Shown piece by piece: positions 26,401 through 34,269 of a stretch of DNA of 64,000 nt (positions are counted from its first letter, which is position 1; each line of letters opens with the position of its first letter). Source of the stretch: Chelydra serpentina. Its lineage: Eukaryota > Chordata > Testudines > Chelydridae. Below the pieces are notes generated by a model. The model did not search any database. It was not told where the DNA came from and was given only the letters and a program-made list of their open reading frames with translations. The stretch is taken from contig JBAIAC010000057.1 of the NCBI GenBank assembly GCA_037349315.1, forward strand, positions 5,022,001-5,086,000, in the 5' to 3' direction. Made by a program: the position numbers and the translations under genes.

Positions 26401-29400
26401 GCCAGGTCAGATGCTGATTTTGGAAGAACAGTACTGCAGTCGCTGTTCAACTGGCACTGCCAAGATCCCACTCTTGCCTTCCAGGGAGGATTCTGTTTGC
26501 TAATCACCTACAGTGGGATCCACGTTGACACAGACTCACAGGAGGGAGAATGGTTACTCTACAATAACTGTGGTTGTGTATCCCATGACCTGCCCTCCAT
26601 CCCTGCATTTGAGTCCACAGAAATGTGCACTTTGATCTGAGAGGAAACTGAGGGATTGTCACGGTGCCCGCCCATTTCTACCTTCACATAGGAGCATGAG
26701 GAAAGATACAGTGCATGCATGGCCCTGACAAACATTGCTATTCCAAAAAACTCTGTCTTGTGCACATGAAGCTCCTGCACACCTTCTAGGGGATCCACAC
26801 TGACTTGAAGGACCAGTTATTGTAGAGAGAGACCTATTCTGTGTTTCAGATCGATAATCTATCAGGCCACAGTGTTTGGAATACAAAGTGCAGCAACAAA
26901 TGCACTCTCTTCAGATGGTTTTTAATAGGACATTACTCTATGCTGCCGTCAGCACTGTTATCATTTTATCCTCCTCCACTTTTGCTGTGCTGCTTTCCTG
27001 GAGCTCTTTCCTATCTTGTTGGTGGCATCGTCAGTATCTCCCTTTAATGGCTCCTCAAGTCCAGGGCTCCACTGAAAGTCTCTTCCTGTCTCACTGCACA
27101 TGCACAAAAACTTACATTTCTGTTGTAAGGTGTCAAAAAACTGGTAGTGCCCACTGTAATTAAACGCTTGATATTGGAATGTTGCTTATAACCCCACTGG
27201 TTGCACCTGCTTATAACATCTGAAAATGTTTTTCTGGCTATAATTTTCCGTCATTGATCTCAGCTCACATGTTGTCTTGTGTTTTTGTTTTATTTTTTCT
27301 TAAACTTTGAGCAAAGGTGGGAGATGTACGTTTTAGGTAAATGTTAATGTTTTGCTCGCATCTCAAAAGTAGCTGAATTTTACAATTTGAAATTTTCACA
27401 TTAGCTAGATGTCATTGAGCACTAGACCCTTTTTGTTCTCTGCAGGACCAAAAATAAGTGTTTTATAAGCATTTCAAATCTGTTTCACCCATTAAATTAG
27501 TATTGCGGTTAAAAATCGAAGTGGGAAGCCTTCAATAGAAAGAACCTTCTCTGCAGGCAAATTTTAATGCAGAAACAGATTGTGTATTGAAATGTTTATA
27601 ACTGCGGCAGAGGCTATTGCTTCAAGAGCAATATTGGGGCTTCTGGACACAACTGGTGAAGTCAGCAGAGTTTGTGTAAACTGCAAGCCCAATGATTTCT
27701 GTTCCAAGAGCTTCCAAGCGTCACTGGTGAAGCAAAAGTGTGTTTATGCTCTTTACTTGTAATGGCTCTTGATTCTCTCTCTCCTCCCTCCCCCCCCCCC
27801 CCCCCCATCCCCTTGTTTAAAAGTAAATTAAAATGGAAGCTGCATATAACAATTTTAACCTTAAGATTCTGAATTAAATGTTCAAAAGTAGGTTAATGGA
27901 AAAAGTTGCAGTTCTGGTAGTACCATTAATTCAGCCGTGTTCCATGTTTTGCTTTGTTTGTGTTGCTTTTCAAATGTTTGTTAATATAGTTAAAAATGCA
28001 GAATGTGTGAGAGAGCAGAACTACTGTTACTGTGATAACTTTTCCCTGACTTGTCAACGTTTACACTTCTAACCTTGTGTTATATTAAACTGAAGTTTTT
28101 GTATTTTAATATAAAGCACAAAACATTGGCATGATAATATTACAGCCTTTGTCATGTCAGGACTGAGGTACACTGGCAGAATTGTGTTGGAAGCCTTTGC
28201 AATATTCCTGGTTCTAGCCAGTGCTGTGGTTCCCTCATTTTTAAGAAGGTGAAAAATTACCAAATATCTATAGGAAAATGATGGGAAGAACATAATAGGA
28301 ATATCATTATTTGCAGCTTGCTCACTGGCAAAGTAGTTTTCTTATGTGTACAAATGACTTGTATGACAGAAGAACTAACCTGATCACTCTCTTCATATTT
28401 GCAAAGGAAAAATAAGGGCTCTCTAACACTTGCTCAAAACCTTCAGTGTGCTACTTTCTAAATGCTTTTCCCTTGTAGAAAGAGAGATGCTAAGGTGGCT
28501 CTTCCAAGTTTTCATTAAGAATTTGCAATGGTAGTGTTCCTCTTCTTTTCTTTGACAGAATCCATGTAACTATTCATTTCAACAGTCCTCCAAGTATCAT
28601 CTGTTACTCTGGTTTCTGTTGTGGAAACAAGAAGGCAAGTTTGTGTTTCATACAACACAGTTGACTGTTTTACTTTTCTTTCCTTACCTTGTTTCTAGGT
28701 TCAACTGAATGCTGGCCAGCTGCAGTATATCCGCTTAGCACAGCCGGTATCAGGCACCCAGGTAGTCCAGGGACAGATCCAGACGCTTGCAGCCAACGCA
28801 CAGCAGGTATGTACTGTAATACCAAAAACTTGACAATAACTATTAAACTGTTCTTCCCATGTGCTGAGATTCCAATTTCCAGCATTCCTGATTTTTCTGC
28901 CTTACTGCATTCATAAAAAATAAAATAAAACAGCACAGTGGAAGGCTGGAGTAACCATCCCATTCATGTAAATGTGGGTAGTGGTGTAAATGTTCACAGC
29001 ACTTGTACAAGGCCTATGGTGAGGCCCAGCCACTGCCCATTTAATGCCACAAGACACAAACAGATCAGGCCTTATGGATAGATTACCAGTATAAGGAGGA
29101 TTCATGAAAGAAGTGGGCTTGAAGGGAGAGGGCACATGGCTGGCAAGCTGTGTGGGCATAGGGCAAATGAGAGAAGGTACAAAGAGAGTGAAAGACACAA
29201 GATGAATCCCTTTGTGTCCTCTGGAGATGGGTCTCATGGGTTCTGTTCCCAGCTCTGCTACTGACTCATTGATATGACTCCAGGCAAGGACCTTAATCTG
29301 TCTTGCTTTACCACACAGGGATGTTGTGAGGCTTAATTTAAAAAAAAAAAAAAATCTGTAAAGTGCATGGCCATCCACCAGTGAAAGGTGCTGTGGGGGG

Positions 29401-30999
29401 GGGTAAAATATTGTTAATGTATTGTTGACCCGGCAGGTATGTTCCCTCATGGATCACCCGTTTCATTTCTTTATTGTAGATTACACAAACAGAAGTCCAG
29501 CAAGGACAGCAGCAGTTCAGCCAGTTCACAGATGGACAGGTACCTATCTCAAACTCATGACGATTGACTGAGCAGTAAAGAGCCAGTGCCCATGAAGTCA
29601 GAGCTAAGAAAGCTCTCGGTCTTTAGTACTAGGTGTCTAACAAGAAGTGGGATAGTGAGATTAGAAAGTCACTACCACTCCCAAAATGGACCTAGCAACC
29701 AGGATTCATGAGAACTGTGACAACCTTGTAGTTTATGTGAAGTCCTTTTATTATCTTGCTATATTTGTTCCAAATTAACCCATCTCTTTGAGACTGTGGC
29801 AAATCAGCTATTTAACTTTTGCCCTATCAGTCTCATCCCAGGTGCTACTAGAAATAAGATGGTGTGTCTTATTAAGATAGCATCCTAGGGAATGTTTAAG
29901 CCAATAAACAAGGATAGAAGCTTGATGTGTAACCTCTCAGTGTGTCACTGGAAAGCTTTTTGAAGTAGAACAACTTGGGGGAGGTGTATTCAGAATTTGT
30001 CTGTGTGAAGGGAGTGTTTAATGATTAGTTTCGCATACTCTTTGTATTCATTTGTCGTAAATGCTGCCTATGAAGTAGATGGAATAATTTCTTAAGTACT
30101 TTAAATGGACACATCAGACTGGATCCAGTGAGGTGTAGATTTGACACAAATAAACTTTAATACAATTGGTTGAAGATCGGGCTAATCAAATGCAGCCTGA
30201 TCAAACTTCAGAGTGTAAACTAATAGAAAATAGAAATCACTACTAAATTGATATTGAGCAAACTGGGAGTAAATGTATAAATAAGCAATTCAAGATATAA
30301 ACCAGATTACAGGAAAGGCTCAATAAATCAAACTGAGACGTGAACTGGGGGAAATGTGTTGGAGGACACTGTCTCTCACAACTTGTTTGAATAGAGAAAG
30401 TAGTATCCAGTGTGAGAACAAAAGTTAGTTCTGTCTGCTTGGAATATGTAATAGGACTTCAAGTCGAAGTGGTTGAGCAATAATTGAATTTATCATACAG
30501 AGTGCCAGATGAAGGTGATTAGAAGTAACCTGACAAACTGACTCTGGTACTTATAAAAGGTTAAATCATCAGTAGGAGCTTTTTCAGTCCTAATCTGTTA
30601 AGGAATCAAGCTCTCATAACATACATATAAAACAAAGTCTGTCAGGTTCCAACTGGGCATCAGAAATTCATAAAATTACTTCATTATACTGTCACATTTT
30701 GGTATTTAAGGCCTAGAGTAATTCATGCTCCAACTCTTAGAGCACATTTTACTTGCTTTGTGTGTGGATTTACACCATTGGTCAAATCTGAGGGCTACGC
30801 AGGCTGCATGCTACTAATAGTTGAACATCTTGCTGACACTTGATTACCTTTTTTTCCACCCCCTTTCAACCTCTTCCAGCAACTCTATCAGATTCAGCAA
30901 GTGACCATGCCTGCAGGTCAGGACATCACCCAGCCAATGTTTATTCAGTCCACCAATCAGACTTCTGATGGACAAGCTCCTCAGGTGGCAGGGGACTGA
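5360..30999 (+). CDS. NFYC: Nuclear transcription factor Y subunit gamma (whole gene span, 9 coding exons)
   Basis: NF-YC pairs with NF-YB through histone-fold domains; the dimer recruits NF-YA and the trimer binds CCAAT boxes in promoters in the nucleus. The joined exons encode 335 residues, matching the length known for the common vertebrate isoform. Residues 36-129 (exons 2-4) form the histone fold. The rest is a Gln-rich activation region (exons 5-9) ending in QAPQVAGD and TGA. Every internal exon is a multiple of three and every junction is phase 0. I found no frameshift or stop. An intron hosts mir-30e and mir-30c-1. KCNQ4 follows downstream in the same direction, as in human. Confidence 0.97.
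5465..10294 (+). other. NFYC: NFYC intron 1 of the coding region
   Basis: Bounded by GTAAGA and TGCAG. It holds a 1.1-kb minus-strand CR1 (about 8355-9440). From about 9441 to 9600 there is A/T-rich sequence that looks like another dispersed repeat. From 9600 to 10290 there is unique-looking sequence with short chance open frames. I saw nothing else. Confidence 0.85.
8355..9440 (-). mobile_element. CR1 LINE 3' half, decayed
   Basis: The minus strand carries decayed CR1 ORF2 C-terminal sequence: about 106 open residues (8827-9147) include [20 protein letters not shown] and NQLNMSSQ, both typical of reptile CR1 ORF2. The 3' end near 8360 reads on the + strand as the usual antisense GGAAGGGACCA motif. 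Frame breaks upstream and downstream show that it is dead. Confidence 0.85.
10295..10366 (+). CDS. NFYC: NFYC coding exon 2 (residues 36-59)
   Basis: The acceptor is CTCTCTGCAG and the donor is GTAAAT. The 24 residues [20 protein letters not shown] plus EDVK form the start of the histone fold: [13 protein letters not shown] is helix 1, which contacts DNA and NF-YB. The length of 72 bp keeps the frame. Confidence 0.97.
10700..10900 (-). mobile_element. MIR-like SINE fragment
   Basis: The + strand shows the antisense MIR core pattern: a stretch like CTCCATTTTACATATAGGGA, then ACTGAGGAACAGAG and AAAGGTCAGACAGG. It is old and decayed, so this is a weak call. Confidence 0.4.
12440..12635 (-). mobile_element. 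tRNA-derived SINE with CR1-like tail
   Basis: Read on the minus strand from about 12630, it opens with tRNA-like promoter boxes: A box TAGCTCAGTGGTTTGAGCA, then a B-box-like GGTTGTGAGCTCAATCC. A unique body follows, then a tail about a target-primed 3' end related to CR1 (ACTCGATGATC and similar). This architecture is that of the tortoise Pol III SINE family known from turtles. It is near full length. Confidence 0.75.
13037..13150 (+). CDS. NFYC: NFYC coding exon 3 (residues 60-97)
   Basis: The acceptor is TTATTACAG and the donor is GTAATG. The exon encodes 38 residues from [15 protein letters not shown] to EDNKRRTLQ. This is loop 1 and the long central helix 2 of the histone fold, the main NF-YB dimer surface. 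It looks fully conserved. Confidence 0.97.
14219..14244. repeat. Poly-C tract
   Basis: A run of C broken by one G. The length may be unreliable in the assembly. Confidence 0.9.
14585..15160 (-). mobile_element. CR1 LINE fragment, interrupted by a hAT MITE
   Basis: Antisense CR1 3' sequence on both sides of 14642-15030: left part with AAGGCCAGAAGGGAA and CTGACCTCC, right part with CATCCAATCTTGATTT. The two halves are contiguous parts of one CR1 copy. Confidence 0.7.
14642..15030. mobile_element. hAT-type MITE
   Basis: The ends are inverted repeats: CAGCGTTTCTCAAACT at the left and AGTTTGAGAACCGCTG at the right. The imperfect 8-bp flanks ACATAGAC and ACATAAAC (offset by two bases at the right) fit a hAT target duplication inside the CR1. 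The interior is GC-rich and non-coding, with a poly-T tract. Confidence 0.65.
15161..15372. mobile_element. Probable decayed MITE
   Basis: It contains the paired phrases GTTAGGTTGACC and TGACCTAACCC, then GACCTAGCTACTGCCTCT and TACCTAGGTCAATGG. These self-complementary segments are common in reptile MITEs. The ends are not clear. Confidence 0.4.
15592..15687 (+). CDS. NFYC: NFYC coding exon 4 (residues 98-129)
   Basis: The acceptor is GATTGTTACAG and the donor is GTGAGT. It encodes 32 residues: [20 protein letters not shown], then [12 protein letters not shown]. This is helix 3 and the C-terminal helix of the histone fold, including the region that receives NF-YA. The exon looks fully conserved. 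Confidence 0.97.
16190..16378 (+). mobile_element. MIR SINE
   Basis: tRNA-like head CCTAGTGGTTAGAGCACTTG, then the MIR core with CTCTGTGCTTCAGTTTCCC and TGTAAAATGGGGTAATGATA. It is a near full-length old copy. Confidence 0.8.
16504..16676 (+). mobile_element. LINE-tail insertion with inverted 5' part (foldback)
   Basis: Left arm 16516-16558 is the near-perfect reverse complement of right arm 16578-16622 (core GTTAGTCTCTAAGGTGCCAC). A direct tail ACAGACTAACACGGCTACTA follows. The flanks TGGTTTTAAAGT (16504-16515) and TGATTTTAAAGT (16665-16676) look like a 12-bp target duplication with one change. An inverted 5' part plus a direct 3' part within one duplication is the mark of twin priming in LINE insertion. 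The repeat family is common in reptile genomes, but I cannot name it from sequence alone. Confidence 0.7.
16866..16958 (+). ncRNA. MIR30E: microRNA mir-30e precursor
   Basis: The hairpin arms are TGTAAACATCCTTGACTGGA (5p, 22 nt at 16882-16903) and CTTTCAGTCGGATGTTTACA (3p, 22 nt at 16925-16946). The lower stem pairs GGGCAGTC with GGCTGCC. Both mature arms match known vertebrate miR-30e; the loop and lower stem differ slightly from human. The seed is GTAAACA. It lies in the sense direction in an NFYC intron, as in mammals, so it is probably made from the NFYC transcript. miR-30 family members act in the cytoplasm in RISC and repress many mRNAs. Confidence 0.98.
17560..17950 (+). pseudogene. 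DIRS-like retrotransposon reverse transcriptase relic
   Basis: One frame (from 17579) reads [16 protein letters not shown], a stop, then [20 protein letters not shown] and FGLA: the RT motif with the first catalytic Asp and the following block. After a frameshift, a second frame reads [14 protein letters not shown], then [13 protein letters not shown], the YxDD motif with the x and neighbours altered, then [10 protein letters not shown]. The order and wording fit DIRS/YR retrotransposon RTs. At least one stop and one frameshift kill it. Confidence 0.65.
19080..19450. mobile_element. Possible decayed MITE
   Basis: Weak inverted pairing exists between GTGTAGAGTACAAACACTGC (near 19110) and GTACTCTACAATGCTGCC (near 19408). 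The right side ends AAGTGTAGACGTAGCC followed by TAA, like the local Harbinger-type ends. The middle has short repeats around CACTGCCAGAGC. The borders are uncertain. Confidence 0.35.
20183..20255. mobile_element. Fragment of a dispersed reptile repeat
   Basis: The phrases CAGAAGTTGGTCCAACAAAA and GATACTACCTCACC...TTGTCTCTCTAA belong to a repeat piece I recognise as very common in turtle DNA. It abuts the Harbinger-like MITE. The family is unnamed here. Confidence 0.45.
20276..20561. mobile_element. PIF/Harbinger-like MITE, young copy with internal hairpins
   Basis: The terminal inverted repeats are GGGCTAGTCTACACT and AGTGTAGACCAGCCC, flanked by TAA on both sides (20273-20275 and 20562-20564). 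It contains three internal foldbacks: 20317-20333 with 20343-20359 (GGTTCGATTTATCGCG and its inverse), a middle stem CTCCCC..TCGAC with GTCGACGGGGGAG, and a near-perfect 34-bp pair 20466-20500 with 20506-20539. It has no coding capacity. Well-kept ends suggest a recent insertion. Confidence 0.75.
21064..21152 (+). ncRNA. MIR30C1: microRNA mir-30c-1 precursor
   Basis: The arms are TGTAAACATCCTACACTCTC (5p, 23 nt at 21080-21102) and CTGGGAGAGGGTTGTTTACT (3p, 22 nt at 21119-21140). The outer stem pairs ACCATGC with the final CCATGG region. The precursor length of 89 nt and both arms match known vertebrate mir-30c-1, with small changes in the loop and lower stem. It is 4.1 kb downstream of mir-30e in the same NFYC intron and the same strand, so it is likely co-transcribed with mir-30e and NFYC. 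Confidence 0.98.
21486..21712. mobile_element. Harbinger-like MITE, second family
   Basis: The ends pair as GGCTGTCTACACTGC and GCAGTGTAGACATAGC, with TAA at the left and TTA/TAA at the right. The interior is non-coding and differs from that of the copy at 20276-20561, so this is a related but distinct family. Confidence 0.6.
21751..21780. repeat. (CAA)n microsatellite
   Basis: About nine AAC/CAA units, the last interrupted. Confidence 0.9.
22248..22421 (+). CDS. NFYC: NFYC coding exon 5 (residues 130-187)
   Basis: The acceptor is ATTATAG and the donor is GTCAGT. The 58 residues begin [20 protein letters not shown], run through [20 protein letters not shown], and end AQPQQGQ. This starts the Gln/Thr-rich activation region. 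The length of 174 bp keeps the frame if the exon is skipped. Confidence 0.97.
22548..22872. mobile_element. Dispersed amniote repeat (SINE or LINE tail, unnamed)
   Basis: Key phrases are TGTGCTAGGTGCTGTACAAA, GGTCCCTGCTCCAAAGAGCC, TACAATCTAAGTATAAGAC and GAGAAAGCACATAGATGCC. I recognise this as a repeat scattered through reptile genomes, but cannot assign it to a family without a library search. Confidence 0.5.
24110..24340 (+). mobile_element. MIR SINE
   Basis: Near full length, with a tRNA-like head (GTCCAGTGGCAGGGGCATTA), core GACCTTGAGCATGTCACTTA, then TCTGTAAAATGGGGAGAA, and a 3' part with TTGTGAGGTGCTCAGATGCT. Confidence 0.75.
24651..24809 (+). CDS. NFYC: NFYC coding exon 6 (residues 188-240)
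   Basis: The acceptor is TTGAATTCAG and the donor is GTAAGA. The 53 residues include [20 protein letters not shown], then [16 protein letters not shown] and GEIQQIP. It continues the Gln-rich activation region. The length of 159 bp is frame-neutral. Confidence 0.97.
24985..25110 (+). mobile_element. MIR SINE fragment
   Basis: Core GCAAGTCACTTAGTATCTCT, then CATCTATGAAATAGGTGTAA and a 3' part near AAGCATTTTTATGA. The head is missing. Confidence 0.55.
25200..26640 (+). pseudogene. DIRS-like retrotransposon relic: RT end and tyrosine recombinase
   Basis: Near 25310 the frame reads [15 protein letters not shown], an altered RT YxDD block. At about 25905-25940 another frame reads [11 protein letters not shown], the box with the first recombinase Arg. 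At 26083-26130 the text reads [15 protein letters not shown]. Near 26285, SPRAQAAS is the box of the second Arg, with its His apparently lost. From 26365, [20 protein letters not shown] carries the nucleophile Tyr. The order is that of DIRS elements, which integrate by tyrosine recombinase. Frame changes between blocks show that it is dead. The sequence to 26640 and perhaps 26830 looks like the element's 3' part. Confidence 0.6.
27789..27806. repeat. Poly-C tract
   Basis: Uninterrupted C run in a C/T-rich stretch. Confidence 0.9.
28699..28806 (+). CDS. NFYC: NFYC coding exon 7 (residues 241-276)
   Basis: The acceptor is GTTTCTAG and the donor is GTATGT. It encodes 36 residues: [20 protein letters not shown], then [16 protein letters not shown]. 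It is part of the Gln-rich activation region and is frame-neutral. Confidence 0.97.
28807..29479 (+). other. NFYC: NFYC intron 7 of the coding region
   Basis: Short intron of 673 bp. It has an MIR-like fragment (29225-29365) with a poly-A run (29340-29354), and nothing else recognisable. A 179-codon minus-strand open frame here matches no known protein. Confidence 0.85.
29225..29365 (+). mobile_element. MIR SINE fragment
   Basis: TGTTCCCAGCTCTGCTACTG, then a degraded core and GGGATGTTGTGAGGCTTAAT, followed by poly-A. Confidence 0.5.
29480..29539 (+). CDS. NFYC: NFYC coding exon 8 (residues 277-296)
   Basis: The acceptor is TTATTGTAG and the donor is GTACCT. The 20 residues are [20 protein letters not shown]. 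At 60 bp it is the smallest coding exon and is frame-neutral. Confidence 0.97.
29540..30879 (+). other. NFYC: NFYC intron 8 of the coding region
   Basis: A 1340-bp intron ending in a T/C-rich tract and CCAG. I see no repeat or other feature that I can name. Confidence 0.85.
30880..30999 (+). CDS. NFYC: NFYC last coding exon (residues 297-335, stop)
   Basis: The acceptor is ACCTCTTCCAG. It encodes [20 protein letters not shown], then [19 protein letters not shown], followed by TGA at 30997-30999. The C-terminus agrees with the known NF-YC end with only conservative changes. The exon continues into the 3'UTR. Confidence 0.97.
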   Translation, partial: QLYQIQQVTMPAGQDITQPMFIQSTNQTSDGQAPQVAGD

Positions 31000-31454
31000 A
31001 TTAGCCCACAGTAGCGAGTATTCTGTCAGCATGGAAATTGACACACACCAGCTTGACTTTTGCCGTTCCGACCGGCTCTGATGAAGACGTCTCCCTCTGT
31101 GTATCTGTACTTGATATGAAGCCTATAGTAGGCTATGATCTCTGGTGCACTATACACCGCCTCTGGTGGGTAAGAGAGAATATCCAACAGAAACTGACAA
31201 GGATGCAATATTTTTATTTTTCAGAAATCAGTACGTCAACATACTTAGCTGCTTGTTCATCTCTATAAAACTGAAAATAAAACGGAAATCTATAGCAGCT
31301 TATTAAATGATGTAGAACATTTTTCTTCGGTCAAATTTGTAAAAGGGTCCTGCATCTTGTTTCCCATAACAGCTTTATTCCCAGTATTCTGTTTGTATTC
31401 TACGCTGAATAGAGCTAGACTAAGGTATTTCAACTTAGTAGTTCAGTAGGGGTA

Positions 31455-31457
<3 letters not shown>

Positions 31458-31486
<29 letters not shown>
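31458..31486 (+). repeat. (GT)n microsatellite in NFYC 3'UTR
   Basis: About 14 GT units on the sense strand. In RNA this is a GU repeat, the kind bound by CELF proteins and TDP-43. Confidence 0.95.
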
Positions 31487-31487
<1 letters not shown>

Positions 31488-31737
31488 ACCTGAGTATATT
31501 GGGAGATTTTCCTCCCCACCCCTCTCTGTTTTTGGTAAGCCTGGGCATTGGATATTTGCAGCGTCTGGGGGAATAAAACATTCCTTGCGTTACAATGAAC
31601 ATATTTTCTAAGGACAATAGAGACTTTAACTTGTCCCAGTCTATTCCAGAAACACTAAAGGAAATCTGGAAAAAAAAGAGTTGTTAACCATTGCGCTAGT
31701 CTCGGTCAATGCATGTATTATAAGCTGCATGAAATGC

Positions 31738-31743
31738 AATAAA
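31738..31743 (+). terminator. NFYC: Distal NFYC poly(A) signal AATAAA
   Basis: Canonical hexamer, TTTCTTTTTAG just after it, and a GT-rich downstream element at about 31775. It is the strongest candidate 3' end. Confidence 0.6.
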
Positions 31744-34269
31744 TTTCTTTTTAGATAATCTACATGTCTTTTACTCGGTGTCTGAGCATATGTATGAGAA
31801 CCAAAAGTAATCATCACAAACCCAACAAGGCGATAGCCTCCGACTGAAGCTCTTAAGGGCAAGTCCTGTAAAAATGTTACAAAATGCCGTGAGAAATGAA
31901 ACTGCAGGAAAAGGGATTCAGTGGGTGGGGAGGGTTAGATGGGGGTCTTGCTTTCTGGAGGCGTAGTTCAAATGCGAGACATAACTAATATGACTCTACT
32001 TCTGTATCACACCTTTCACATCAAAAGATCGCCACACACTCCATAAAGTAGAATACAAACTATACACCATGATCATGTCATCCACCACTGAAATGCAGCA
32101 GTTTCTGGGTAGAACACCGCTATTTACCTGTGCATAGCAACACTGCACGACAGTTCAGTACAAGAGGTTAGGAATGCCCTTTGTCCAGTAGAAGCTACGG
32201 GGCGGTGGGACTTAGGGAGACAGATGTAATTGAGTTTGATTTCGGCTAGAAGCTCCATTTTTATTAAATACACCTTATGCTCAAATGTGGTCAGGACTTC
32301 TGTTTATATCTCGTCCAAAAGATGGAAACAATTTTGATTATCCTAACCAGGTCCCTTGTTAGATGTCGACACATCTAACCGCATGATACAACTGGCAGAC
32401 TCTGCTCAGGAGAGGCCTCAGGTTGGTGTGAAGTGTCTGAGCAGAGCTGTGTGAAGGAATCTCTCCCTTGCACTGTCTGGCTATAGCCAATTAAGTTTCT
32501 TATTTTTAAAAGCATCAAATTCACCCAGTTTTTAAAATGAGAGAACTGTGGCTAAATCTGTGCTCAGCAGGTAATCTGAGCCGTTTAGGTGATAAACACT
32601 TGGGTTGTAATGGACTGTGGCCAATTATAATTCAATAACGTCAGCGAGACCATCTGTTTCTTCCTCACAATCTCAAACTCAGCTGTGCAGCGAGCAGAGT
32701 TAGCGTGTAGAACTTTAAGAGTAGGCATCTGCCTTCAGGCATAGCCCTGGACGTATGGGAATTTCAGAGATAACTGCCTCCAAGGAAAGAAAATTCCAGT
32801 TGTTTCAATGCTTGACTGCTACAAATTAATAGACCTGAAGACCGATCTGATCTAGAGAGTCGTAGGAGGTTTTTGCATGCCCAAACCTTCTGGGCCCTCT
32901 GGACCAGGAATTTCCTCTGCTTAAGTCTAAATGTGTAGAAAATAAACATTTGGGGGCTGAGGCCTTCCTTAAAATTGGTGCTTTTATTGTAACCTGTCAC
33001 AGCTTTCCCAGTTGAAACATGACTTGGACCAGTGTTCTTCATTGAAGAATCCAGGGTCAGTTTTTAGCTGTCTTAAAAATTTGCCTTTGTTAGAAGAACC
33101 ACCTGAAAATCGGTGGGAGAAAATAATTCCCCACACACGCTTGTTTGAGCTGAACAAATGCGTCATGTCCAAAGACTGGCCACTAGAGGGCAGAACACAA
33201 CTGCTTATTTTGCTTGGGTCTGTGTCCTGCTTAAGGAGATGTAGAAGTATTGGAAGTTAACCTGTGTGTCTGTGGATGTACTGTGCTCTGTATAATTACA
33301 TAGATGGACTTCATTCAGCAAGTATGTGGATGGCGGTTCTGTCTATAGTCAACAGACAACACATCATAGGGTTCCTCCTCCATTCTCACTCCCAGACTGG
33401 CCAGGTGTGTTCTTCATGCAACGATCTTTGCACCAAGAAAGCTGCCGGAAATGGATAGCATCCTGGTTAACTTGGTGACCACGAGAAACTGACCCAGACA
33501 GCATAGCTGTTTCAGACCTGGCCATTATAAGCCCAGCTGAGCGTGAAAGTGAAGTGTTTGGATGATGGCAAAAAGAAGTGACTTGCTTCATAAGCAGCTC
33601 GGTTGGCAAAACAAAGGAGCAGCATTTAGTTTATGCTTCGAGGGATGCCAAGCAGCAGAGCTGGAGAATGAGCGTGTAATTAAGGATACTGTAGCACAGC
33701 ACTTCAGCGAGACCCCATTTCCTCGTATAGAAGTTGTTTGACCTGAAGTGTCCCAGCACCTTGTAAAAGTTAAGAGCTGACTCAAGGGATCTAGTTTACT
33801 GGATTTTTCAAAAGGCTATTGGTTTTAAGAGGCCTTCTCAAAAAAGGAAAACAAAGATTGGGGTAAATAGCACAGTCTGAGCCTGGAGTAAAGAGGTTTA
33901 AATGATGGGAAACAAGCTTCTTGAAGTGGAGGACCATGAATACTGAGATCCCCCGTTGTTAATACATTGAGTTGGGATTTTCAAAAGCACTCAGCCTTGT
34001 CCTAACTCTGCTCCCGTTAAAGTCGGTGATCTGAGCTAGGTCACCGCTGAGTGCTACTGATATCTCACCTTTCATGACTTAAGCAGTGGAGAGACAGTTC
34101 TGAAGTTTAGCTGCAACACACAACTCTAGGAAGTTTGCGATTCCAGGCAATTTACATTGTCTGGGGGGCGGGGAGGATTAAAGAAGCACAATGGCAAATG
34201 AAATTGAAGCAGGAGAAACCTAAGGAAACGTATACTACCCAAAATAATCTCTGCACTATGACCTGCAGC

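Larger units (their letters stand above)
24810..28698 (+). other. NFYC: NFYC intron 6 of the coding region
   Basis: Holds an MIR fragment, a DIRS tyrosine-recombinase relic (25200-26640) and a poly-C tract (27789-27806). I recognise nothing in 27140-27770 or 27850-28690. Confidence 0.85.
31000..31765 (+). other. NFYC: NFYC 3' untranslated region
   Basis: Follows the stop codon without a splice signal. It contains AATAAA at 31276-31281, 31572-31577 and 31738-31743, and a GT repeat at 31458-31486. The last AATAAA is followed about 30 bases later by a TG-rich element (CGGTGTCTGAG), so the most distal end is probably near 31765. Shorter ends after the earlier signals are possible. Confidence 0.65.

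Noticed and set aside
27789..27806. CRISPR-like or regulatory C tract
   Set aside because: Simple homopolymer. CRISPR arrays do not occur in vertebrate nuclear DNA.
28911..29450. 179-codon minus-strand frame in an NFYC intron
   Set aside because: Overlaps an MIR fragment and poly-A, and resembles no known protein.
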